Assembly (NCBI GenBank): GCA_036245805.1
Contig: BTRK01000003.1
Coordinates: 11,944,464 to 12,008,463, forward strand
DNA: 64,000 nucleotides
Direction of reading: 5' to 3'
From: Pristionchus mayeri
Taxonomy: Eukaryota; Nematoda; Chromadorea; Rhabditida; Neodiplogasteridae
Shown here piece after piece: positions 36,246 through 48,608 of the stretch; position 1 is the first letter of the stretch; each line of letters opens with the position of its first letter. The translations under genes and the position numbers were made by a program. A model generated the notes under the pieces. It was not told the origin of the DNA. It saw nothing but the letters and a program-made list of their open reading frames with translations, and ran no database searches.

Positions 36246-37074
36246 TCGTATCTGAGGAGCAAAGATTAATTAGCTTGTTTCGCGTAAGAAAGTTCCCCGA
36301 ATTGATAAAAAGTGCCAGTAATAGGTGCTGAAGGCAGGATGAAACACAACTCTTCACAGATCTACGACGAACCTGATTACATCGATTAGCATTAGCATCA
36401 ATCTACAGATCACTAGTGGAAGTGATCAGAGAACACAACGTGTCAAAGGGGGGAACAATCATCATTTGCGTGGCAGCATTAATCCCTTTCATTCGCGGAC
36501 AATGGGAGCGGAGAACAATGCAACGAGCCAATGGAAGCGCGGTGAAATACAGTGTTTTCCGAACGTTTGCTCTTGTCACCGCTGACTGAGATTGAAATTG
36601 ACGAATGGGCTCCATCAGATTGTGCGGAAGGGGTTTAGGCAACTTTCTGCACAATCGCCATGTCCAAATCTTCATTCCCTTTTGAGTTAATAGCCCTAGA
36701 CGGCCGAAATGCAGTTTCAATTATGCTTCATCCAAATTATAAAGACAAATGTTGTCGCTCGTTTGATCGAACAGTGTTTTAACTACGTTTCAGACGTCTA
36801 TAACGATTGGCTTTTCTGATTTTGTCGAAATTTAGCTGACATAAAGACTTGAAATATGTTTCGGTAAATCAATAATATATTTTGACTGATATTTTTGAAA
36901 TCATGGGTGAATTTCCACCGACCGACTATAGAGGTGATAATGTGCCACAGTGAGAGGGTGAGTTCGACCCGAGAATCGGTCTGCCACGCAAATGACCTTT
37001 CTTCCTCCCTCTGACACGCTGTGGAGAACATCATAATTATGCATCCAATCTCTCCAATTTGCATCCAGGAACAT
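36246..37074. other. No recognisable feature
   Basis: Short ORFs only (the longest, 105 codons on the minus strand at 36403-36720, has no recognisable motif or splice context). Nothing supportable seen. Confidence 0.35.
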
Positions 37075-38811
37075 TTAAGAGACCGGATCGGTAAGACTCG
37101 ACCACCCCCCGGCCACGGCCCCCCGGAATGGGACCTGGCCACCATACTTTGTTTGTGTACACCCCTTGGTCCCGTGCTGCACAAATGACTAGCGATTTAT
37201 CGATTTCATTTATATCTAGTAAAATACAAGGCCTCAAAGTCAAAAAATCGAAATTTCATAATTTCTGTACGGGACAAGATAGACTCAAAATCTCTTTTGC
37301 ATTACACTAGCTATGCCCAATAACCAAAATTAAGCTACTCTGATCGAATCTCAGTCACTTGTATTATCGAGTTTATGGTCACAAATTACGGATTTTGCTC
37401 AACATTTTTACCATCAGGAAAAACCAGGCCGGCTTGCTATGCTCAAAATGTACCTTGATGAAAACTACATTGAAATGATTTCTTGTTAGCGTGATTCATT
37501 TTTACCTTTTCGCTCCCAAAGGCTCAATTATTTGGAATTCTAGGTTTTTCATTCCAATCTTCATTTATAATGCGTCGAAGTACAAATGATGAAAAAATAA
37601 ACTAAAATATGGTAGAATATTAAAACACATAGAAAACCCCCATTTGTCGACTTTCGAAATCTCGAGTGAGTTCAAATTTGGGCATGCCAAAGTGTGGATT
37701 TTCAAACTCATGAAGATGCGTATATCACATGAAGTAAAGAACACTTCCACGTAAATAAGAAAATTTGCATATGAGCTTCTGTACACACTTTGAGGTTCCG
37801 AATTTTGTCATAGAACATTGCACCGCTGATATTGTCGACCAACATTTTTCGATTGAAATCGACTGAAATCAAGTCGATTTGGTGAAGTCATTTCGTAATG
37901 TGATTTATAATGCTGCAAAATAACCGAAAAAAATGTCGGATTCCTTATTTCGGAAAAAACGATGACTCAAATTCTCGATTATTCCCATGTTTGCCAACTG
38001 AAAATTCAGTGCTTTCGGTTTCAAGCCTATCACTAATTACCCTGAATTATAGAAGAGAAGTAGATGAGTAAGCATAATAAAAATGAGCTCAGAAGCTCTT
38101 TCCTTTTCAACGATATTTCGGATCCAATTTACTCAAAATATAGATCTATCATCATAAGTTCAGGCGTATTTCCCTTCTATGCCCAAATTTGAACTCACTC
38201 GAGATTTCGAAAGTCGACATTTTTAGAACGATTACAAATGGGGGTTTTCGATGTGTTTTAACATTCTACCATGTTTTAGTTTATTTTTTCATCATTTGTA
38301 CTTCGACGCATTATAAATGAAGAAGATTGGAATGAAAAAGCTACAATTCCAAATAATTGAGCCTTTGGGAGCGAAAAGGTAAAAAATGAATCACGCTCAC
38401 AAGTAATCATTTCAATGTAGTTTTCATCAAGGTACATTTTAAGCATAGCAAGCCGGCCTGGTTTTTCCTGATGGTAAAAATGTTGAGCAAAATCCTTTGT
38501 GACCATAAACTCGATAATACAAGTGACTGAGATTCGATCAGGGTAGCTTAATTTTGGTTATTGGGCATAGCTAGTGTAATGCAAAAGAGATTTTGAGTCT
38601 ATCTTGTCCCGTTCAGAAATTATGAAATTTCGATTTTTTTTGAATTTGAGGCCTTGTATTTTACTAGATACAAATGAAATCGATAAATCGCTAGTCATTT
38701 GTGCAACAAGGGACCAAGGGGTGTACACACACAAAGTATGGTGGCCTGGTTCCCATTCCGGAGGGCCGTGGCCGGGGGTGGCTATTATGATCGACCGATC
38801 CGGTCTCTTAA
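37075..38811. mobile_element. TTAA foldback element B (1737 bp)
   Basis: Ends TTAAGAGACCGGATCGG and CCGATCCGGTCTCTTAA, with subterminal GTAAGACTCGACCACC on the left. Inverted arms of about 850 bp: for example TTTTCGCTCCCAAAGGCTCA at about 37508 and its complement at about 38360, and ACTCGAGATTTCGAAAGTCG near 38190 with its complement near 37650. No transposase. Confidence 0.88.
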
Positions 38812-38896
38812 GTAGCAGATTGAACTATTTAAATATGGTAGTTCTTATTAATTGATGGATGTGTTCTCGCTTCCAGCGCGAGGTGTTGCAGTCAAC

Positions 38897-39193
38897 TAAA
38901 AAGGTAAAAAAAGGTAAAGGTGTTAGGCATTTTTACACGCAAGGGCGGTCTCTGCCACCCCATCGTCTATTAGCAACTAGGTCCTATCCTGGAAACCAGT
39001 TGCCTGTTGCGAGACTTCAAACCGCCCGTGTTGTGTGCACGTGGTTGGGGATTTCCTTATAGTGATTTTTGAATCACTACCAACAATTCTTAACCCCCTT
39101 GGTCTGGGTGGATCTGTGGACGCGGGCGGGAGTCGAACTAATGACCCTTCGATCGCAGGTCTGGCACACAACCACTGCGCCGCCGCGCCAACT
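38897..39193 (-). mobile_element. tRNA-derived SINE
   Basis: On the minus strand the head starts near 39193 and carries GGCGCAGTGGTTGTGTGCC (A box) and TTAGTTCGACTCCCGCC (B box), tRNA-like. It is followed by about 220 bp of body and a tail of repeated TTTACC/T runs. GTCAAC flanks both sides (38891-38896 and 39194-39199), a plausible short target duplication. No coding capacity. Confidence 0.75.
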
Positions 39194-39430
39194 GTCAACG
39201 CAAATGGATGTTGAAAACGTGCAAATACTTCCGCATAAAATTCTAACCCGACTATTCATAAAACAGGGATGATTGAAGAGTTTATAACACGATATATTCA
39301 TTTCATACACTCCCCGGTCTAGTCGTTGTGAGAAACGGCACAGTATTCGGTAAGGCTTTATTCATTGAGCATCTACATGAACACTAGATATGGTGCAGTA
39401 TCCGTATGTTCTATGCAGGTAGAATCGCAT

Positions 39431-40865
39431 TCAAAACTCCTCATATCCCTTCCTTTCCTGGCAAACTCCGATGTAATGGAGGCACAGTCGAAGAAGAAGG
39501 AAAAGAAAGATGGCACAGACGCAGATTATGAGGATTTCCGCTGAAATACGTAGATTTAGGTTTTTCTGATATTTTTTGTTGTAAATTGTTGATAGATACC
39601 GTGAACATTACATACATTTGTCACAACGTTTGCTCAAACAAGATATAACAAGATATAATTCGGGAAACTAACTATGATCGGATTCAGCGTATGATTTCCA
39701 CTAAATATTTCCTTCGGAAGTTTTCCACAACTGTATTCGACAAGAAAGTCAGGAAATGAGTTATGGTCGCCCCTAAAAACACGCACTCAGGAACCTTCTC
39801 CGGTCCATTGGTGAACCCATCAACAACTTCAGACGTTTTCCCCCTCTTCGTCCTCTCTTCCTTTTTTTCCTTTTCCCTTTTCCCTCCTAATCAGGTTAGG
39901 GCGAAAGTGAATAGGAATGGGAAAGAAGGTGAGCGAGGGATGGGATTCGGATTTGCTAAGGGATGCATTTGCCAATTTACAGGAATTTCTCAAATTAATC
40001 ACATTTTGCACTCAATGGTCATTAATGCTTCCCTCTCGACTACACTGCAGTAAGATCTATGATAGATCGTCTAGGCTAGAGCCGAAAGAGGACAGCAAGA
40101 CAGGAAGAGGCAATTTTGTCGCAAGAAAATTGAGCTGCGTCACAATCTGCGCTTCCTCAGCAGATTTGTGAGAACGGGAAATGCATGCTTTCCATATTTT
40201 TTAAAGTAATACACAACAAAATATTTAAAATACAGCAACATTTTACCTATGTTTATGCTGTTCGGCATTGCCACTTCTGTGATGTCCTGAGGCTCGATCG
40301 CTATTGACCGGAAGTTCTTCAGACCTGAAAAGACTTCGACTCGAATTCTACACAAATTCATGTGCATGCTCGAATAGATCAAACACAAAGGTAGACGCGT
40401 ATTCGGCGTCAGAGTTCCTGTGGGTGAAAATGAATCACGTTAGAAGCCTAACGAGCATATTCAGCGGCACGTTAGACGTCATCACACGGCGCTCGAGCAA
40501 ATCAAATAACCTTGCAGGAACTAACAACGCTTTCCTAGTCCGTCTTTTTTCGAATCCGTAATGCGGTTTGGCTCGCTAGACTACACAAAATAGATCACCT
40601 TGTAGATGCTTGAAGCGTCGATTGTTGAGGTAGTCGGTCCAGATCTTGTAGTCATTTTCACTCTCGGACCTGAAAGAGCAAATGGTTCATTACGTTTTCG
40701 CCCAGTTGTGGTAGAGGAGTGAATACAAATGACTATGACAATCAATCAACACCACTCACTGATTCTCCATCTCGTTGGGCACGGAATCGTTAAAGTGATT
40801 GCTAACGTAGGCGGTCACAATGTCCATTATGGTGCTAGGTATGATGGAAATGGTTAGGCCACCTC
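39431..40865 (-). CDS. Fourth esterase tail cassette, minus strand
   Basis: Exons on the minus strand: 40865-40760 (diverged; retains MDIVTAYVSNHFNDS), 40669-40599 (NDYKIWTDYLNNRRFKHLQ), 40324-40247 (LKNFRSIAIEPQDI) and 39540-39431 (anchor ILIICVCAIFLFLLLR, ending YEEF and TGA). All four are open, and the splice sites and phases of the last three match the plus-strand gene. The first exon has lost the TPPEEYPAH part. No esterase body was found upstream (above 40865), so this is an orphan cassette, functional only if an unseen 5' part exists. Confidence 0.65.
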
Positions 40866-41345
40866 CTGGAAATGTTAATATGTTTTGAAGTAGAAGTTAC
40901 CAAACGATTGAAAACATGGGGCGCTATTTGTGTTAAAGACTCGGTGAAACTCAAATCAGAAAAAAAGAGAAAAAAGAAATCTCGCGTGCGTCTGGTTTCG
41001 TATCGACACTCTAAAATCAGAACAACATAACTATCATTGAAATGTGTCTGCATCATAATTTCCACCATTGCTAAATATATGAATAGGATGGAAATGGCTA
41101 CAAGATCTGGACCGACTACCTCAACAATCGACGCTTCAAGCATCTACAAGGTGGCGAGCGATCGCATTAGTCAAATCACATAACGGCATCGAAAAAGACA
41201 GGCTAGAAAAGCGTTGTTAGTTCCTGCAGGGTTATTTGATTTGCACGAGCGCCATGACGTCTAACGTGCTTGCGGCCGCTGAATATACTCGTTAGACTTC
41301 TAACGTGATTCATTTTGATCCAAAGGAACTCTGACACGGAATACG
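40405..41345. repeat. Inverted duplication of a tail exon and its intron
   Basis: 40405-40680 and 41090-41345 are inverted copies with high identity by eye (shared TGAATCACGTTAGAAG, TTCAGCGGC, CAAATCAAATAACC, GCAGGAACTAACAACGC and the exon encoding YKIWTDYLNNRRFKHLQ), separated by about 410 bp. The right arm carries the exon on the plus strand (41095-41151), without neighbours. A transcript through both arms could form a long hairpin. Confidence 0.82.
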
Positions 41346-42312
41346 GTTCGTATTTTGTGTATGAATAGGATGCAGCGAATCAATTATTGTTTTTTTCCGT
41401 GGCTGCGACAGCATAACTAAAGCCGCCATTGCCCGCTGTGTATTGAGCAAACAGTGAAACTCAACATAAATTATCACATTTTCAGGGTAATGTGAAGTTG
41501 TCAATGAGTAATATTGTCAATGAGTTGTCAATGAGTAATTCTAGATAATATTGCCTACCTCTTTCTACGAACAAAGTAGAACGTTGCCGCGAACAAGGCT
41601 GTAACAGTTAAAAAGCTGTCAAGGCGCGAGAATGACGAATTGCTCGGAAATTCGAAAGGCGAAAACAGCTCGAGATTCAGGAAAGCCGCTTTCTGAGCAA
41701 TGATCGGACAAGAACATTAATCTCGCTCCACAATATATGACCTCAATCCCACTACATCCTACGAATCGCGGAATGTTAGGGAATGATTGTCGTAAACTTG
41801 TGTGCTCCACTGGTCGCTATTGAAATTGCACTGCTCTCGAAAGAAGTTACTACTCTCATCTGCTGAGGCAATGATTATATTGGATTAAATCTTTAAATTT
41901 GTCGTACAATCTCACTTGACATAATGGAGAAAGAGAGCTGGGCGAAGAGAGTCACTTTTTGCCAAGTCATTTCTATTCTGAGGGCCATAAGGGTTGCGGG
42001 ACATGTCGACACTCGAAACTTCGTTAGAGAGGGCCACTGAAGGCACTGGGAAACGGAAACGACTGCATAGGGGGAAATGCTAGTAGATATCATAATGGAA
42101 GATAATTAAACAGAACTTGTCTCACAGTCCTACATTAACTTTGCTTGATCTTACCTAAAGTTCGTAATCAAAATGGTGAGAGTTATTATGCTTTTAATTC
42201 GGACAAGGTAATACAGACATCAATTATTTCGGAAAGGATAGTATGCTAAGAAGACACTTAGTCAACCAGACCGAGACAGGACAATAACCGGAAACGAGTG
42301 AAGTGAACTGCT
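41346..42312. other. No recognisable feature
   Basis: Short random ORFs only. TCAATGAGT is repeated at about 41501-41537. Nothing else supportable. Confidence 0.35.
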
Positions 42313-42640
42313 TGTTGACTCAAGACTGGCCTGGTTCTCCAACCTCCCAGGGGGCGGAGTAGTCTGGACTATGAGCTTTTATGATCATCACTAAAGTAAA
42401 GGCAATGGATAAAAGTGGACAAAATTTGCGATAACTTTTCATTTTGGATTGTTTGTGCAGACAACAATTGCGAGCAATCGGTGTTGAAGATAGGGTGGAA
42501 CACAATAATAACGCAGCTATATTCTTCTATCTGGTTGTGTTGACTCAAGACTGAGCAGATTCTTCAACCTCCCAGGGGGCGGAGTATTCTGGACTACGAG
42601 CTTTTATGCACGTCCATCATCACTAAAGCAATGGGGCGGG
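42313..42640 (+). repeat. Short direct duplication
   Basis: GTTGACTCAAGACTG to AAGCAATGG occurs at about 42313-42408 and 42538-42634, both with CCAACCTCCCAGGGGGCGGA and TACGAGCTTTTATG-like sequence. The offset is about 226 bp with some divergence. No ORF. Confidence 0.7.
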
Positions 42641-42654
42641 AGTAGGGGGGTCAT

Positions 42655-42770
42655 AACTTCCTGAGATGAGCAAAATTGAGATACGGAGAGAGAAAGAGAG
42701 AGACGGGGAGAGAGAGAGACGGCGATGGACGTTGAGAGAAATAGGAATAGAGAGAGAGATTGGGAGATTG
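42655..42770 (+). repeat. GA-rich low-complexity tract
   Basis: Runs of GAGAGA with interspersed CGG and TGG. The reading frames here encode only simple Ser/Leu/Pro repeats on the minus strand and are not real genes. Confidence 0.7.
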
Positions 42771-42839
42771 TGAGATACTATTAGGAACTGCATAAACATA
42801 CATTTGCTCCGTGTGATGGGGCCTAAATTTGGAGAGACA

Positions 42840-45800
42840 AACATAGAACGATCGTCATCGTTAATGACATGTTTGAGCGTATCGAAGTGCCTGCGTGTAA
42901 TCCGAGAAAGGAGAATATAATATGAGCCGCCGCTTTAGAAAATGTTCCCATTCGGGCGAACTCGCATTCAACAGTCTAACTAGAGAAGTGAGCAATGAAT
43001 AACGTGTTCTGCAAGCTACGCAAATACAGCCCCCAGGATTCATGCGCATATTTTGGTAAATTTTCTCGTGATGTTTCTATGTTGGTGAAGTGCATCTCAT
43101 TTCATTCCGGAAAAGAGGCGCATCTGACCGGAAAGATTCCTTCTCTATCCGCTCATGTTTTCTGACTCCTTGCTAGTCGTTTCCGAAACGAGAATAAGGG
43201 GCAAGGATGATGTAGTTGCTATTTGCCAGGCAAGTTGTACGCCTAAAAGGAACAGAAGTTGAGATAAGGAATGTGGCTAGTGCCTGAATACTTGTAGGAA
43301 GCTTTTCGAAGGGAAGTAGTTTACGATCTATATTTCTATCCTGGCATAAATTATAGGACGACTGGGGTTGTACATTTATAGATGGCAGCGCTGAACAAAT
43401 TCTTAATGTTGTGTCTGGGATGGCTACTGAGCACGGGGAATGAAGAACCACATTTCAGGCTAAACTATCCGTGCTCAAAGGTTGGCGGATGCTGACAGCC
43501 TTCGCGCTAGACAGCTTTGATCAAGGAGAGCGGACAATTGTTGTACCGTCGGTATTTTTTCCTGCCGAATTTCATTTGTTGCTGAAACACATTATTTTCT
43601 GGACTAGTAAAGTTATGTTTGTTTCTTGTTGGGTCAAGTCGCACCATGTATCTATAAAATTGCGCCCAATAACAGTCTGTCCAAGGCAGTTATTTGTGAT
43701 CCTAATCAGCCTCCGTTTTCGTGATCTCTCGGGCATTGCTACCCTGAGGGCTAGTCTGAAAAGTTCGGAAAATAAAAACAGGCATATGCAATCAAGGTTT
43801 CTGAGAGAACTCATATCATAATGTATTGGGGACAAGATGAGCTATAATTGGAGAGACAAACATAGAACGATCGTCATCGTTAATGGCATGTGTGCGTGTA
43901 TCGAAGTGTCAGCGTGTAATCCGAGAAAGGCGAATACAATATGAGCCGCCGTTTTAGAAAATGTTTCTTCGGGCGAACTCCAAACACTGCCGCTGCCATA
44001 TTGCTCGTGAAGGTTTCTCCGCGAATTTGATTTATTGCTGAAACACATTATTTTCGGGTCTACTCTATTTGTATTGTCGCACAGTATGTATCTATACAAT
44101 TGCGCCCAATCAGAGTCTGCCCAAGACACATAATAATCAGCCTATGTTTTCGTGATCACCCGGGGGCATTGCTGCCCTGAGGGATAGATTAACACAGGCG
44201 AACACAGCAAAACAAGCGACCGTATCAAAAGATTAGTAAATATCTTCAAACAAAGCGTGCCGGAAACCAGACATGGCTAAATGTGAAGCTAGCATAGAGA
44301 ACGATCGTCGCCGAATATCACGCTTTTGAGTTTCGAAGTGTCCGCGTGTAGTCCGAGAAAGGCGAAGAAAATATGAGTCGCTGATACAGAAAATGATATC
44401 ACCAGCCTGGCAAACTCCCATTCTGACTAGAGAAGTGAGCAATGCAAAGCATGTTCTTAAAACTGCTCACATGCAGCCAACACGGCGTGGACTCGTGCCC
44501 CTATTTTGGTAGATTTTCTCGTGATACTTTGAGGCTTGGAAGTGTCACATCTCATTTCATTATGGAAAATGAGCATCTGATCGGAAAGATTCCTTCTATA
44601 TCCTCTCATGAAGGGGCAATCATGATGTAGTTGTTTTTGGCTTGGCAAGTTGTACGCCTAAAAGCAACGCCTAGTAGGGCAGACTCTGAAATAAAGAAAA
44701 TGGGCCAGTGCCTGACGACTTGTATGTTTTTTTCTGAGGGAAGGTGTTTACGATCACGATTTATATCATGAGAGAAATTATAAGCATAGTTGCCCACCAC
44801 TGGCGGCGAGGTGTTTTCAGACCATGGGTATGGATTGCGCCCCATTTTAGAGGGGCGCAATCCACAGGGACGTATAGGGGGTCATGGTCAAAAATCGATT
44901 GGTAGGTCAGGACTAGGCACCGTACCCAATCGATAGTACAGTACCCCTGATACCGTATACCACTACCGCAACCCCGATTATCGCAAACTAACTTTATTTT
45001 TAAAAAGTCCTGGTACCGTGCCCAATCGATTATACAGTACCCCAGTCATTACCGTAACCCAGTTCCGTGGGTCAGATCCAGTTCCTTGGGTCAAACATTT
45101 TTATAAAAATCCAAAATGGAGCATAAATATATTTCAATGTATACTACCATATAACTCATTACTGTATAATATATATACGATCGATTTAGGATTTTTAGAA
45201 AATTGTTTGAAATTTTTTAAAAAAATGTTTGACCCAAGGAACTGGATCTGAGCCAAGGAACCGGGTTACGGTAGTTACTTGGGTACTGTATAATCGATTG
45301 GGCACGGTACCAGGACTTTTTAAAAATAAAGTCAGTTCGTGATAATCGAGGGTTACGGTAGTGGTATACGGTATCTGGGAGTACTGTAATATCGATTGGG
45401 TACGGTACCTAGTCCTGACCTACCAATCGATTTTTGACCATGACCCCCTGTACGTCCCTGTGGATTGCGCCCCTCTAATATGAGGCGCAATCCACACCCA
45501 TGAATAGGGGGTCATGGGGAGTGGCCGCCGGAGTGGGCAACTATGATTATAACACGCATATTCTGACAGAATGTATGAGTTCCACTGCACATGGGAACAA
45601 CAAATTCAAACTGATTTAATCTTATCGACACAATATCAGTTGATGTATCCCTGGTCGTAGACTTTCATATTGAAGTGGTGAAGCCGTAAAATCGAAATTA
45701 CCTAAAATCCGGCTCTAGACATTTCAAAACTTCAAAAAATCATAACATACTTCAAAGTTGAGATAGAAAGTCGATCAAAAAAGCAAAATTACCGCCTTGA

Positions 45801-47760
45801 CGAGTTCTACAAATCACCTGTTCAGGACGTTTTTGAAAACTCAATTTAAAATATAGATAAGTTGTAAAAAGCGAATTGTGGATTCCAAAAAGTTACCCTG
45901 AAAAAATTTTCCACGATTACCCAATTTATTTTAAAATCAGATTCTCAGTGCAATTCTACACCAGATATATTGATTTCAGATCATTTTAATTTTTCCCGGG
46001 AGGTTTCAGAGCTGGAAACACCGAAAACCTGCTGTTTTTCGAAAATTCAAAAAGTTCAATGATTTGCCATTTTCATATTCAGGCTTTATCGGATCTCCAA
46101 TGGGCACCAATTTGCTTAGGATAGACTATTTTCACAATTTAAGAAGATTTAAGTCATTTCCAGAGAAAATATTTTACTGAGAAAAAATCAGGATTTTCTC
46201 CGAGAATGTCTGAAAAAATGCCTATTTTGGTAGATTTTTCGTGAAACGTCAAGGTTAGTAAAGTGTCACATCCATCAGTTTCAACAGAGTTATGCGCCAT
46301 TATTCCGCGTCGTTCAGCGAACTGAAGACACCGCGCATTCGACAGAAAATGAATTTAAATGAACGATTCTCGATCGCCGCATCGAACAAAGGAAGCGATC
46401 CGTTCTGACACGCTGTGTCGATCAATCGATCTACGTGAGTGCTTCTCGTTGAATTTGATTCGGTGCTGAAACACATTATTTTCGGGTCTAGGTGTGTTGT
46501 ATATTTTTTGAGTATTTTTGTTGCTGTTGTTGTAGTTAGATCTTGTCTCCACGCACTGAATGCATCTATAAAATTGCGCCCAATCGCTGCCTGCCCAAGG
46601 AACTTGCTCGTGATCATAATCAGCCACTGTTTTCGTGATCTATCGGATATTGCTACCCTGAGGGCTCTAGTCTGGCAAGTTAGGGAAGACAGAAAACAGT
46701 AGAATGTGATCAAGATGCATGTAGAGTACACAAGAAGTACAGGAAAGGATACGGGGCTAAATTTGGGGAAAAAACACAGAAGATCGTCATCGAATAACAT
46801 TTGTGAGAGTACCGAACATAAACTTAAGGAGTGAGAATTACACATGAGCAGCCACTTCGAAAAAGTGCCCTTCTCGCTACTTCCATTCATTCGACTAGCG
46901 ATAAGAGCAATTTCCAAATAGTGCTCGAAAACATGAAGAAATAAAAGGCAAGGCGTGGCAAACATCGCAATTAACGTGTGCTTGTTATAATTCGTGTCTA
47001 CCCGAAAGACGCCTCTGACCGGGAAGACTACTTATATTTCCCTTCACGTCCTCTGATTCCTTCGTCGTCTACGAGGACTTTTCGGGAAACGGGATTTATG
47101 AGGTTATTGGATGGGTTTAAGTTGTGTACATTAAAACGCCTAACAAAGCAGAGGAGTGATTAGTGCTAGCGGATGGCAAAACAAACTCCTGTTTTTTGAG
47201 GGAAGACTCTTTCCTTCGTGCTTTTGGAAAACTGAAAATATTGAAAGATTGATTTGTGAGAAATGGATGCGGTCTGTACTTTATCGCTGAAGATGATTTA
47301 CCTCGAATTTCAAAACTTTCCGAAGCACATTTCCTTCTTTTCTTCATTATTCTACAAGAGCTGGAAAACAAAGGTTGAGTTTTAATGCACCCGAGACCCT
47401 ACTATGTTTTTTTCTTATTCTTGTAATGTATGTGTTCATAAACTTGCGCACTATCACAATGTGCCCTGGGCAATTATTTCGGTGATCATAATCAGTCCCT
47501 GTTTTGGAGATCACCCGGAGGGCATTGCTACCATGACGGCATGCATAGCACAAGAACGGAAAGTAAAAAGAAGTAACTGTGATCACGATTTATGTAGAAC
47601 TCCTAGCAAAGTATAATGTAAACAGGATATGGCAAAATTAGTAGCTAAAACAGAGAACACTCGTAATATGTTTGAGAGTATGGAAACCAGTCCGCAAACC
47701 GAGAATGGTGAATAAAATAAGAGCCGTTACTTTACAGAACGTACTTTTCTTTACCGAATT
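42840..47760 (+). repeat. Diverged array of roughly 1 kb repeat units
   Basis: Blocks recur in the same order: ACGATCGTCATCGTTAATG (42848, 43867; variants at 44301 and 46791), CGTGTAATCCGAGAAAGG (about 42893, 43912; variants 44344 and 47690), CATCTGACCGGAAAGATTCC (43122; variants 44574 and 47010), GCTGAAACACATTATTTTC (43580, 44038, 46465) and AAATTGCGCCCAAT (43659, 46573; variant 44098). Identity falls between units. No ORF persists across them, and the peptides from different units (for example IGRNFID) derive from this DNA repeat, not from a conserved gene. Confidence 0.65.
44785..45545. mobile_element. hAT-like foldback (761 bp) inside the array
   Basis: Ends CATAGTTGCCCACC and AGTGGGCAACTATG, with arms pairing through GGATTGCGCCCC, ACGTCCCTGTGG, AGGGGGTCATGG and ATCGATTGG. 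Flanks ATTATAAG and ATTATAAC match at 7 of 8. Same terminal sequence as the element at 25153. Confidence 0.87.
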
Positions 47761-47913
47761 CTAAAGCATACTATGCTGGATAACCTAAATTCATGAAGTA
47801 CCGAGAAGAGTAATACAGAAATATAGTGTTCGAAAAATATTGATGAAAAATTTATTGCGTCCGAAGTTGAGAAATATATCAAGTTCAGTCACGTTTTCTC
47901 GTGATGCTTGCAG

Positions 47914-48025
47914 TAGTGATGTCAAATCGGCGCGCGCTCTCTTCGTTTCACACACTCTCTCGCTCTGTCTGACCGGTGAGAGAGCGTGTGAAACGAGGAG
48001 AGGGCTCGCCGATTTGCCATCACTA
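47914..48025. mobile_element. 112-bp hAT-like MITE
   Basis: Near-perfect hairpin with ends TAGTGATGTCAAATCGGC and GCCGATTTGCCATCACTA. The 8-bp flanks GCTTGCAG and GTTTGCAG match at 7 of 8. A sister of the same length is at 51510-51621. No coding capacity. Confidence 0.88.
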
Positions 48026-48608
48026 GTTTGCAGGCTGCATGATTGCCGCATCTCATTTCGTTCCAGGAAAATTCTGGAGCAGATCGGAATCATTCCCTGA
48101 ATTCCCCCATGTATTATGATTCTTCCGGGCGTGCGTTTCGACAAGAAAGCGAGAATGATACACTCGGTATACTATAGTAACAGTATCTTCGAAAAAAATC
48201 ATTCGAGACCGGTTTATATCAAACAATTGTACACTTTTACCATATTTTTGCGTCTAGGCACACATTAATTTCGATGCGCATCTCTAATAGAATTTGATAA
48301 TGTAATTGCACTCGAACAAAGGCCATTCTCTCCAATTTTGTCCAATCAGATCTATCTCTCCTCCTCCAATCATTTCTCTCCTTTTCGCTCGTCTCGAGTG
48401 GTTCACTCCCATTCTCTCTCCATCGGATACGAGGTATTTTTTCCTTATGTAATCACCATTACAATTAATTCTGCTAGAATGTAGTAAACTATTCTCTACT
48501 AAAGTTATATCTAGGTATTTGAGAGAGATCAAAACTTAAGATAAGGTCACTTAAGGTCACCTCAACTCAGGCATCGTAGGTCTCACTTTCAGAGCGGCCC
48601 CTCTCACG

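Noticed and set aside
42623..42844. Ser/Pro/Leu-rich 73-codon ORF
   Set aside because: Translation of the GA-rich tract.
46300..46965. 221-codon minus-strand ORF
   Set aside because: It lies in the diverged repeat array; the matching peptides in other units come from the DNA repeat and are not kept open.
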